Positions 22,705 through 34,003 of a stretch of 64,000 nt of DNA are shown piece by piece; position 1 is the first letter of the stretch, and each line of letters begins with the position of its first letter. This DNA comes from Achatina immaculata. Taxonomy: Eukaryota; Mollusca; Gastropoda; Stylommatophora; Achatinidae. The DNA is taken from contig CM019701.1 in NCBI GenBank assembly GCA_009760885.1, positions 15,038,282 through 15,102,281 on the forward strand, read 5' to 3'. The position numbers were made by a program, and so were the translations under genes. The notes beneath the pieces are model-generated. The model searched no databases, had not been told where the DNA came from, and worked only from the letters and a program-made list of their open reading frames with translations.

Positions 22705-23050
22705 TCACTCCAATCTTATGTTTTGGAGGCGAGAAAGACCCCCGATAAGGTAATCAGCGACCCATAGCTGATATGCCAGTGTCAGGGTTAACGACCCATA
22801 CATGACCAAGACCCTGTCCCACCTCTCCGTGGTACCTCCGATAAAAGGCATAGCCTGGCTAATGGGGCAGGGATCGACATAGTCCCCATGGTGGTGGAGT
22901 CTGCTAAAGAAGCATTGCACACCCCCTGCCTTTTACCTGTACTCCGGGACTGAAAAAGTAGCCGCCATAACCCACTCCCACGCCCGATACATGCTGTGCC
23001 TCAACATCTCTACAGCATCGGCTGCAAAGAACACCAGCTCGCAGTTACAG
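22705..23050 (+). repeat. Dispersed mid-repeat (family M), copy 2
   Basis: Carries GCTGATATGCCAGTGTCAGG, GACCAAGACCCTGTCC, CCCCATGGTGGTGGAGTCTG and ATGCTGTGCCTCAACA, in the same order as the 23.1 kb copy. Ends at GCATCGGCTGCAAAGAACAC. Confidence 0.65.
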
Positions 23051-23109
23051 GGAGTTCGTACAAGTTTTGGTTTGGGGGGGGGGGGGGGGGCGCGAAGATA
23101 CTGTCAGTT

Positions 23110-23438
23110 GTGCTAGCATTGCTGGCATGCTGGCGTCAGGTTTGGCGTACCAGAGCTGACTAAGACCCTGTCCAACCTCTCCGTTGGTATACCCTGTAAC
23201 ACGCTTAGCCTAGATTAACAAGAGTCCCCATGGTGGTGGAGTCTGGTAGAGAAGTAATGCATGCCCCCCAGCTTTTAAGCTGCGCTCAGGAATTGAAAAA
23301 ATAGCTGCCTGGACCCGCTCTCAATCCGACACGATGCTGTGCTTTAACGGCTTCACCACATCGGCTGAAACAAAAAACACCGGCTCGCAGTTTTATTAGA
23401 AGAAGAAGAAGAAGAAGAAAAAGAAAAGATGATGATGG

Positions 23439-23471
<33 letters not shown>

Positions 23472-23472
23472 G
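23110..23472 (+). repeat. Dispersed mid-repeat (family M), copy 3, with (GAA)n(GAT)n tail
   Basis: Matches copy 2 (AAGACCCTGTCCAACCTCTC; CCCCATGGTGGTGGAGTCTG; CACGATGCTGTGC). It ends in (GAA)n and (GAT)n at 23398-23470. The directional tail suggests it was spread by retrotransposition. Confidence 0.6.
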
Positions 23473-23494
23473 TTAAAAACCTATATCTCTTGAT

Positions 23495-23910
23495 TTCATT
23501 TCACCTGCAGTCTCTCCTCATTTCACCTGCAGTCATTCCTCATTTCACCTGCAGTCTCTCCTCATTTCACCTGCAGTCTCTCCTCATTTCACCTGCAGTC
23601 TCTCCTCATTTCACCTGCAGTCATTCCTCATTTCACCTGCAATCTCTTCTCATTTCACCTGCAGTCGCTCCTCATTTCACCTGCAGTCTCTCCTCATTTC
23701 ACCTGCAGTCATTCCTCATTTCACCTGCAGTCATTCCTCATTTCACCTGCAGTCATTCCTCATTTCACCTGCAGTCATTCCTCATTTCACCTGCAATCTC
23801 TTCTCATTTCACCTGCAGTCGCTCCTCATTTCAACTGCAGTCTCTCCTCATTTCACCTGCAGTCTCTCCTCATTTCACCAGCAGTCTCTCCTCATTTCAC
23901 CTGCAGTTGG
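23495..23910. repeat. 22-bp minisatellite, about 19 units
   Basis: The unit CATTTCACCTGCAGTCTCTC plus CT has variants at CTCTC, CATTC and CGCTC. Since 22 is not a multiple of three, the frame rotates through three peptides. The long plus-strand open frame over it is therefore a by-product. Confidence 0.95.
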
Positions 23911-24311
23911 TTGTAGATATTTTATTTTTTTTTACGATAAACAGCACAGAAAGAATCCATTTGACAACAAGGACAAAAACAGCAAACAAACCTAACCGTC
24001 TATCGATTTACCTAACTTACCAGCTGAAAGACTGTAAATCAGCTGCTCACTTTCAATGTAAACTGAGAGATGAAAAATCATGACACAGCCCCTGCAAAAC
24101 ACTCAAATGAGTGATAACAACTAACACTGGACCACGTGACAACGGCGTGGCAAATCATAACTTCTGACACTAGTGCGTAATGTTGGGCCTGGACGCCTCT
24201 TTCCCAAGAAAACGGTAAAACATTTAAACTTTTTATACACACATTAACAGGTTTTCATCTGTAGTAGCAGGAAAATGTGTCCGAAGGTCTTCATTCGGTA
24301 GATGTGAAAAT

Positions 24312-24415
24312 AGAGAGAGATAATCTTATCGGTCAAAGAGAGATAATCAGGAAATCTTATCGGTCGAAGAGAGATAATCAGGAAATCTTATCGGTCGAAG
24401 AGAGATAATCAGCAA
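24312..24415. repeat. 31-bp tandem repeat, about 3 units
   Basis: The unit contains GAGAGATAATCAGGAAATCT followed by TATCGGTCGAA. Confidence 0.85.
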
Positions 24416-24584
24416 ATAAGTCGTGTTTAGAAATATTGTTGTAATGACCCCTTGATTGCGGAACGAATAATCACTGACATATCCCAAAAATCTGAGGGGA
24501 ACCAATTTCATAGTCATTATATAACTTAATACGCTTCATCCCCTACGGCATTTGCTAAGGGACTATCTTTACCTTTATGTTTCT

Positions 24585-24767
24585 GGATGACTGACCACTC
24601 ATTACCAAAAATGGCATTAAGGTGGATACCACGGGGGAACAGAAGTAAAGGTAGACCAAAAGAGACATCGAGAACAACAGACAGGATGTTGAGTGATAGA
24701 CGGCTCACCTGGGCAAGAGTGGGAAAAAAGGCCATGCCTTTGTGGAAACCCTTGCGAAAGCCTTGGG

Positions 24768-24820
<53 letters not shown>

Positions 24821-24830
24821 AGAGAGAGAG
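24585..24830 (+). mobile_element. LINE-B 3' end with (GA)n tail
   Basis: The frame reads MTDHSLPKMALRWIPRGNRS, RLTWARVGKKAMPLWKP and PWVQ, then runs into (GA)n at 24771-24830. It matches the 3' end of LINE-B at 31.2-31.5 kb. Confidence 0.7.
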
Positions 24831-24973
24831 GGAATGATATTTGTTTTAAAAGGGTGAAGAATTGAGCAGGCAGCCTCGTCTTACATTCTTCCCTTTATCA
24901 CTTCATCTTTCATTTTTCCCACACACTCGATTTAATAAAGTATACACATTAAATGAATAACCACATAAAAACA

Positions 24974-24975
24974 CG

Positions 24976-25051
<76 letters not shown>
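24974..25051. repeat. (AC)n(AT)n microsatellite
   Basis: Compound dinucleotide tract beside the left end of the pogo-like element. A similar CA/TA tract lies at its right end (25801-25832). Confidence 0.95.
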
Positions 25052-25800
25052 CAGTGGTAGCTCGGGTCACGAACTTAACTCGTTCTTTGACTCTGTTCGC
25101 GAACCGAAACAATTTTTCCCATTGAAGTTAATGCAAATCCGCTGACCCGCCCAGAAACTTATTGTTTTTTGTTACCTTTGTATGGATTTATGTGTGGCAA
25201 AGATGTATAATATAAAATATACAGTATAACTTTACCTTTGTGGTTGATAGTTGCTGGCACATGTAGATGATAGAAGAGGAGAAGGAAGACTACTCCTTCG
25301 AAGGAGAATCCCAATCCATAATAACGTCGGGCGACTGTGTATGTATTTCTGGTGTTTTTTTTTCTCTTGTTTTTTTTTTTATCCTGGGAAGTGGTTCGAT
25401 TGCTGGCTCGGTGGCTGGTGTTTTCAAAAGATAAGAAAAGAATCCAGAAACATTTGTCTTTTTCTTTGTTTGATAATTTTCCGAAAATAGGACATCACAT
25501 TGTCATTTAAAATGTCCATTGCTCTGCTGGTCACAGTTTTGTTAGGGTGATGCTTCTCACTGAAAACCTGCACTTCACTCCACCAGCTACAAATTTTTTT
25601 GGTCTCAGCACTTGAAACATGTACCACGACAAACAGGTTCACAGCGCGCAAACCTGAGTACAACTGTCGCTGTTCGCGAGCCGAAAACATGGCGCCAAAG
25701 CCATGTTTGTGTGTTCGTGCACCGAGGCATCGTTCACGGGTCGAGTAAAAATTTGTTCGGAAATTGTGTTCGTGGACCGATTTGTTCGTCACCCGAGGTA
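25052..25800 (-). mobile_element. pogo/Tigger-like DNA transposon, internally deleted
   Basis: The left end CAGTGGTAGCTCGGGTCACG is preceded by TA. The right end reads GTTCGTCACCCGAGGTA, the reverse of ACCTCGGGTGACGAAC. The ends are therefore inverted repeats, with about 6 bases lost on the right. The minus-strand frame 25813-25424 contains WWSEVQVFSEKHHPNKT, ILNDNVMSYFR and a C-terminus QMFLDSFLIF. This resembles the C-terminal end of pogo/Tigger (Tc1/mariner) transposases. Most of the DDE domain is missing. Confidence 0.6.
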
Positions 25801-26179
25801 CACACACACACACACACCCATATATATATATAAGAATGCAATATGAATCTGTGAAATATAAGCATGTAGATTACGTGAAAAAATATCTTAAGAATGCAAG
25901 ATGAAAATATTACATTCACAAATATAGGATAGTGAACAGCATAAGAGACAACCAATCTAACAAGATAGCGCGCACACACATGAACATACACACACAAATA
26001 CATTTTCAACGAAGTTCTTCCGACATCTCACTCTTGCACATTTACTAAGGTAATTTCTAACAAAATCTAACAAGTTACGTTTAGAACTATGCTCTTTTAG
26101 AACAGAACTCGCTGGTTGGCAATTCATGGTATGAGAGGCTATTAGACATTCTATGAAAGCACATAGTTACAAGCTAATT

Positions 26180-27947
26180 AATACTGAAAAGGGTTTGAGT
26201 TAAAGGATGAAGTATTACTAATGTATTTTAGATGGTGGGGTGGGGTGGGGGGGGGGGGGGATTTCCAGAGATGTACTGCAGAATATGCAAGATCTAGCCT
26301 GGGTTTAGGAAGAAGACAGTTTCTTAAACGTTGGCTATGTTTAATGCTAGACGTAAACAGTGGCCACAAGTAAGGTGTACCATTGTGCGACAAAACTCTA
26401 TGAACAAATCTGAGTTTGTTAAAAGTATTTCTATATTTGAGGGTAGAATTTCTAGTTCTTTGTTCTGATCTACAGTCTGTACTGGGTGTTTGCCACAAAC
26501 TGGATTTAATGATCGTTTGTGAAGTGAGTGGAGCCTTTTTGTGTTTGAGACGGAGCATCCATCCCATACTGTGGAGCAGTAATCTAAGTGTGCCTGTATA
26601 TGTGATATGTAGTATGTCTTTCTCGAGTCTTGGTCGATAAAGTGTTTTATTTTGGCTAGCTGGAAAGTTTTCTGTGCTGTCATATTTGTTAGATTGTGTA
26701 CGTGAGAATTCCAAGTTAAATGTTGATCAATTATGTGTGCTAGAGTTTTATGTTCATGAACGTTTTTTTTTCTATAGTCCAAGCACAAAGCTGTAGTGCA
26801 GTTTTTTGTTGCATTCTGCAGTTTCTGTCTTGTAGTGATGAGCATAGATTTTGTTTTGTTGGTGTTTATCAACATACAATTATTATTATTATATTTAATT
26901 ATACTGTTTATGTTATTTTGTAGCGTTTCCTGTAGGTTATTTATGTCATACTCGCTACTGTAAATGGTACAGTCATCAGCAAAAAGGTCACATGAAGAGT
27001 GCTTTAAGTGTAGTGGTAGATCGTTATTATAGACAACAACAAAGATAAGAGGATCAAGAACGGAACCTTCAGGAATACCTGTATCAACCACAGAAGAGTC
27101 AGATTTTTTTTAATTTCTGAAGCAAACTACTTGTTTTATACCTGAGAGAAAAGATGTAATACATTTTGTCAGGTCAGCTTTTTGCAGCTTTTGCAAGAAT
27201 TTCATGATCAGTCATATCGAAGGCTTTCTTGAACTCAACAAAGACAGCTTCACACAATTTATCATCATTTATACCATATAGCCAGTTTTCGGTCATTTTA
27301 GTTAATGCTGTGTAGCAGGAGTGATTTGGTCTAAAACCTGAATGACTGTTAGTAGATTGTTTTCTTGCATATGGAGCAGTGTTAACTTTTGTATATGTTT
27401 TTCAAGAGGTTTAAATAAAGATGACAGAATGGATATGGGTCTATAGTTTGAGAGGTCACTAGTCTGTCCAGATTTAAAAAGAGGAAACACTTTGGCGAGT
27501 TTAAAAGCGTCAGGGAAATATTGTTTGTCAATGCACAAATTGTCTAAGTATGTTAGTGTGTCCGTGATAACTGGTGCAGCGTAGCGTAGTATCTTGTTGC
27601 TATCGTCAGCTTATTGAGTTAGTGTTCTTCAAAGACCGGATTTAGTTATAAACTTCACGGACTGTGAGGAAAGGAATACTTAATTGTTTTAGCTTACACA
27701 TTTACCATCGCTGTAAGTTTTCAACACATTCAGGTCGCAGTTAGGGGTCGGTAGTGAAAATTTTAGAATATGAATTTCTTCCCTAAAATGTTCATTGAAG
27801 TTAGTGCAGGTATGTTCATGATTATTTGTTTGTAAATCAGACTTATTCAGAGGCAGATAAGCGAGATTTATAGGACATTTCCTGAGAAGAGAAAAATTGG
27901 AACACACTGTGGCAACTGGAAAAATTGAAGGAAGAATAGACAGAGGA

Positions 27948-28002
<55 letters not shown>

Positions 28003-29000
28003 ACTAGATGGGCTGTCAGTGTGGCTAGGAAGAAAGTCACCGGCGGATCTCATAATCAAGTCTAAAGACAGGGAATTGTGGAGAGAAATTATCGCCTAAG
28101 TCACGCGGCATGGCACTTGAACTGAATTGAATTGAAATCAGACTGCTTTCTTTTATTTACTGGAGTATTTATCCGCTTTTCAGATCGATTTACTATCAAT
28201 TTTGTCTTTCACTAAATTTCTAAAATAATTATTCATCTCCTGCCTAATTAAATACTGCACCTTATTCCTAAGTGAAGGATAGCTACTGAAATCTGCTTTT
28301 ATGAGCTTCATTCCGTTTCCTCATGAGTTGCAAGATATCAGGAGTTATCCACGGGGATTTTGTTACGTGTTTTACTCTCATTTCTTGCCAAAAATACTTC
28401 GAAAGATTCTAATCCAGTACTCAATGGCCTCATCTGGATTGGTTAACTGGTAAATCTAAGCAAGAGGCGAAGCTTTTAGGCCAGTTAAAAATAGTTCCAA
28501 GTTAATGTTGTAAAGTTCCTATATTTGATGCTGGTATGTTTGTGCTTAGGCATTTTATATCCCTTATACGACCAGGTACAGCAGACCGGGTAGTGATCGC
28601 TCAGCGAAACACGAGTGACAGTACATTCAGTAACGTTTCCTGGATGAGCTAAATACATGTGATCTATTAATGTTGATGATGATTCAGTTACCCAGTAGGT
28701 GAGTTAACAATATTGGAGAAGCTGTAGGGTGTTAAAATGTTCTTCCATGTGGGACTGGACTGAGTGAGATCTATTCTGAAGTCGCCTAGAATGATTATGT
28801 CCTTGAATTTATAGGTTAGAACATCACCCATCATGGTCGTGAAATGATCATACCACTCGACTGAAGAATTTGGATTTCGGTTTATAAAACTAATTATAAT
28901 TGGACTAAGATTTCATATTTTAATTTCTATCATGATACGTTCAACCTCTGATGTTTCCAGGTCTTCTCTTCTACAAAATGTAACTGTTAAAAATGTAAAC
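26180..29000 (-). mobile_element. CR1-like LINE with endonuclease and RT, split by another LINE
   Basis: On the minus strand, an endonuclease end is seen near 28.9-28.5 kb (NPNSSVEWYDHF, IIILGDF). An RT begins near 27.5 kb (NYRPISILSSLFK) and continues with GIPEGSVLDPLIF and DLFADDCTIYSS (27091-26324). The C-terminus has HKRSLNPVCG and NSDLF. The FADD active site and SNYRPIS fit CR1/Jockey-type elements. Several frameshifts and stops are present. A 291-bp LINE-F piece interrupts it at 27844-28134. Confidence 0.75.
27844..28134 (+). mobile_element. LINE family F 3' end inserted in the CR1-like LINE
   Basis: Matches the 10.6-11.06 kb copy (EKLLDGLSVWLGRKSPADL; KDRELWREIIA; TRHGT). It carries an internal (GA)n expansion at 27952-28000, where the relative codes for RGRQRE. 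It ends in GAATTGAATTG. The flanks AAATCAGACT at 27834-27843 and 28135-28144 form a perfect 10-bp duplication. Confidence 0.8.
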
Positions 29001-29102
29001 GACTAAACCTGTCTCTAGCTTCCCAGCTGGGTCGCGCCTGATCAAGTGAAAACTGTCTATTCGTATATCATCATCTGCATTTTGTTTATGTAATCTGCTT
29101 TC

Positions 29103-29458
<356 letters not shown>

Positions 29459-29459
29459 G

Positions 29460-31168
29460 GCTTCATCTGCATTTCTGTCAATAAGATGTTATTTCTTATG
29501 GTGTTTGGCCAAAATATTTTTCTAATTCTTCGTAAACATTTAGTCTGGAAAGAATTCAACTGCTTTAGAATAGTTCCATTTAATTTTATACTGCATGCTG
29601 GTGGATTCTGTTTCTTAGATATAACCATAGTCTCTGTCTTTTTGATGTTCAAAGTAAGGCCTTTCTGTTCATTTTCTTTGGCAACTTTATCCAAGAGATT
29701 TTGCAGGTCTTGTTGGTTCTCAGCTATCAGTACTGTGTCGTCAGCATACCGAAGGTTTTAAATATTGTATCCTCCAATTTTTATGCCTGGTTCTGTGGTG
29801 ATCGTTCTTAGAATGTTCTCGCTGTACAGAGAAAAAAGGTCTGGAGATAGTATACATCCTTGTCGCACCCCTTGTTTTATAGGTTGATATTTTCCAATTC
29901 TATTTTCAGCTCGAACTGCTGCTTCTTGCTGCCAGTATAGATGTTTTACAATCCTCAGGTCTTTGCCGTCTATACTGATGTCTTCATGCATTTTAATAAT
30001 TTCATTATGTTTCACCTTGTCAAATGCCTTGGTGTAATCAATGAAGCATAAGTAAAGATCTTTCTGTACTTCTAAAGTTCTTTCTGTTAGTGTTCGTAAA
30101 GCATAAATGGCATTGTGTGTTCTCTTTCCTTCAACAAATCCAAACTGTTCATCTGCTATTTCCATTTTTATCTTTTTCCTTGTTCTTCTCATAATTATTC
30201 TCAGAAGTAGCTTCGTTATGTGACATGAGAGGCTGATAGTCCGGTGGTCGTCACATTCCTTTGCACCTGGTTTCTTTAGTAGTGCTATAAACGTGGATTT
30301 AATCAGGTCACTGGGAATATAACCACTGTTGTAAATGTCATTCAGTAACTTGGTTATTATTTTTATTCCTGTCTCCTCTAGTGCCTCTATTTCTTCATTA
30401 TCAGGCCCAGTCGCTTTTCCTTTCTTCATGTGTTTGATGGCATCTATGATTTCATCTTCAAGTATTGGTGGTCCCTCACAGTTTTCAGTATCTGGTGTTA
30501 ATTCTGATCTTTCTCTTCCATATAGCTCACCGATATACTCTGTCCGCCTGTCCACAATGTCTTCTTTTCCCATTAACATTTTACCTTCTTTTGATTTCAG
30601 GCATCCTATGGTATATTTTGTTTTCCTGCCTGTGAGTTCATTAATTCGTTTGTGCATGTTTTTGCTGTCTTTAATATGAGAGTCCTCTATCTGTCTGCAC
30701 TGCTCATTTAACCACACTTCTTTTGCTTCTCTGCATTTGCGTCTTATTTCTTAATTTATCTTGCTATATTTTTCCTCGTTATTTTTACTCCTCCTCCTCT
30801 TGTCCATCAGTCCTAAGATGTCGTCTGTCATCCATTTATTTTTAGGGGCTTCTTTTTTTTGGTGGTATTATCTCCTTAACAGTTTGGTGGATAGAATCTC
30901 TTAACATTTCCCATTGTTCATCTATACTATTTATCTTTGCTATTGCATTGTATCTATTTGTTATAATAACTTTGTATTGTTCTCGCAGTTCTTGGTAATT
31001 TTTTAAGGAGTTCTGTATTCAGTTTGATGTTTCTCACTTTTCTGCCTGCTTTCTTTAGCTTTATTCTAACTTTTCCACAGAGTGGATCATGGTCACTATT
31101 GCAGTCAGCTCCTGGCATGGTTTTTGTTGTCAGTAATGCATTGCGGAATCGTTTGTTGATTAATATGT

Positions 31169-31173
<5 letters not shown>
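29460..31173 (-). mobile_element. LINE-A, 3' half: end of endonuclease and RT
   Basis: On the minus strand, the endonuclease end reads DYILINKRFRNAL and NSDHDPLCGKVRIK. The frame 30717-29758 then gives GKATGPDNEEIEAL, LYLCFIDYTKAFDKV and IKQGVRQGCILSPDLFS. Just beyond a stop comes [10 protein letters not shown] (YADD active site). After about 29575 the sequence switches to a LINE-B-like segment ([18 protein letters not shown]), which ends at the microsatellite. The upstream half continues at 34004-35240. Confidence 0.8.
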
Positions 31174-31202
<29 letters not shown>

Positions 31203-34003
31203 CCTTAAATGCCCAGGGCACATGGGGCTTCCGCAAGGGTTTTCCACAAATGCCTGTCCTTTGCCTTTTTTTCTGCTCTTGCCCAGGTGAGCCCTCTGTT
31301 GCTCAACATCCTCTCTGTTGTTCTTCTCCATGTCTCTTTTGTGTACCCTTACTTCTGTTCCCCTGTGGTGTCCATCTTAGTGCTGTTTTTGGTAGTGAGT
31401 TATCAGTCATTCGGAGCACATGTCCCAACCATTGCCAGCGTCTTTCCTCAATAATTACTGTCAGTGGCTTCATCTGCATCTCTGCCAACAAGATGTTATT
31501 TCTTATGGTGTTTGGCCAAAATATTTGTCTAATTCTTCGTAAACATTTAGTCTGGAAAGAATTCAACTTGTTTTCTATTGTTTTGGTGATTTTCCAGCAT
31601 TCACTTCCATAGAGTAGTACACTTAGAACATTACTCTTAAATATCCTGATTTTCGTCTTTACGCTTAGTTTTTTTTAAATTTCCATATAGTCTGTAGCAT
31701 AGCAAAAGCCTGGTTTGCTTTAGTAAGTCTGCTGTTGGTGTCCTCTGTGCTGTCTCCATTTTCTACTACTCTACTGCCAAGGTATACAAATTCATTGACC
31801 TCCTCCACTAACTTGCTATCTACTCTGAGTACATTTTTGTTGTTCACATTTTGCTTCATTCACTTTGTCTTTCCTACGTTGATCTTTAGTCATATGTTGT
31901 TTGCATTCTGAGTTAGCTTGTTTATTTTATCTTGCATATCTTTGTGGCTGCTTGACAGTAGACAAATGTCGTCCGTAAAGTCAAGGTCCTCCAACACTCT
32001 GTTGAGGGTCCATTGTAATCCTCTGCGTTTGTCTGATGTTGCCTCCTTTATTAACCAGTCTATTGCCAAGATAAATAATGTTGGTGATAGTACATATCCC
32101 TGCTTCACTCCTGTTTGTACCCTAAAGCTGCTAGAGGTATGTTCTCCACAGATCACTTTGCACTGAAAACCCTCGTATAGGGCTTTGATTACATTCACTA
32201 TCTTATGGGGGAGGCCATGCCATCTTAGGATTTTCCACAGTGCATCTCTGTTGACACTGTCAAAGGCTTTCTCAAAATCTATAAACAATGCATATGTTGT
32301 GCTATGCCACTCATTTGCCTGTTCTAATATTTGTCTAAGTACAAATATGTGGTCTATGCATGATCTTCATTTCCTAAATCCTGCCTGCTCTTTTCGAAGT
32401 TTTCCTTCAAGTGCTGGTACAATTCTGTTGATGATTATTCTGCAAAATACTTTACTGGTGAGTGGCAGTAGGGTAATGCCTCTCCAGTTCCCACAATCTC
32501 TGAGGTCACCCTTCTTTGGTAGTTTTACTATAAGCCCAGTTTTCCACTCCTCTTGAGCTTTTTCTAGATCCCAAATTTGTTGTAATATCCGGCAAAGTTG
32601 TTTAGGTGTTTCTGTTTCATCTGCTTTCAACATCTCAGCAGTCACTTCATCTTCACCTGGTGCCCTGTCTAATTTTAGCTTCTTTATTGCCTCCTTTACT
32701 TCACTTATTGTTATTGGTCCTGTATTGATGTTTAGTTCCGTTTTTGCTTCAGGTATGTCTATTGTTTGTGCTGCTTGTGTTCTGTTTAGTAGTGTGTTAA
32801 AGTGTTCCCTCCATCATTCAATTTTTTCTCCTTCTCCACTGACCAGTTGTCCCTTTAGTGTTCTTACTGCACTCTCACATCTTGTACTGAAGTTACCTGT
32901 CATCTGCTTTGTGATTTTGTATATGGTTTTCATGTCATTTGCATATGCTGCTTTCTCTGCTGCTTCTGCTAAGTTGTCATAGTATTGACGGCATGATTCC
33001 TTCACTTCTTTGTTTTTTTTGTGTGTGCATAATTACTTAAAACTTGTTCTTTTAGCCTTTGTGATTTGGTGTTCAGTTATTTTTTCTTGATTTATTTTCT
33101 TTGCTCTATCTTTTCCCATGTGGTCTTGCTTATCCATTCCTCTTTTCTCCGTTTCCGATATCCCAGCACCTCTTTTGCTGTTTCCTGTAGCGTTTTATTG
33201 AACTCTAGTATGGACATTTCTGCTTCATCTTGTAAGACACTGAAGCGGTTCTTAAATACTATTGAGAATTCGTTCCTTGTTTGCTGGTCTTTCAGTTTTC
33301 CTGTATCAAAATGTATTTTTCTGTGTTCTCCGATTTTGGCTTTCCTTAATTTTAGTTTTATTTTTGCTACCAGAAGGTTGTGATCACTTCCTACATCTGC
33401 TCCTTTCCTTGCTCGCACATCTTGTAGTGAGCGTTTCCACTTGTTATTTATTAGTATGTGATCGATTTGGTTTTCTGTGGTTTTATCTGGTGACTTCCAA
33501 GTCACTTTATGGGTGTTTTTATGTTGGAAAATTTTCCCTCCGATGGTCATCATGTTTTCTTCACAGAAACTGCACAGTTTTTCTCCATTTTCATTTATTT
33601 CTTGGATTCCTTCTCTTCCCATGATTCTTCTTCTATCTTCATTTCCTTCACCTACTTTTGCATTGAAATCGCCCAAGATGAGTAGCATATCATGCTTGGG
33701 TATTGTTTCTACTGTGGATTGGAGGCTGTTGTAAAAATCTTCTTTTAATTCCTCTTCGGCTGCTTCTGTTGGTGCATAACAAACTATAATAGACAGCTTC
33801 GTGAATCTTGAGTTGAACCGTGCATATAATAATCTCTCATTTATTGGGGTCCATTTCAGCAATGCTCTTGATGCTTCTTTTGTTATAATCAATGCTACTC
33901 CTCCTTCATGAAGATCTTTACCTGACCATATTATTGTATCTTCTGTGTGCTGTGTTGTTAATTTCCTTCTGCCTTGTCCTGTCCATCTTGCTTCTTGTAT
34001 TCC
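31174..34003 (-). mobile_element. LINE-B, nearly complete, inserted into LINE-A
   Basis: The minus strand has an endonuclease (GIQEARWTGQGRRK, ILGDFNAKVG, GSDHNLLVAK; 33.99-33.1 kb). The RT follows (NWRGITLLPLTSKV, YALFIDFEKAFDSVN, TGVKQGYVLSPTLF; 32.6-31.9 kb). The active site reads FTDD in place of FADD, a likely inactivating change. The 3' end reads SRKKGKGQAFVENPCG and enters (GA)n at 31174-31199. TAATATGTAGTCT lies on both sides (31161-31173, 34004-34016), a perfect 13-bp duplication. Confidence 0.85.

Noticed and set aside
23490..24083. 197-codon plus frame with SFHLQSLLISPAV repeats
   Set aside because: By-product of the 22-bp minisatellite.
24903..25112. Minus frame with Cys-Val repeats
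   Set aside because: Translation of an (AC)n tract.
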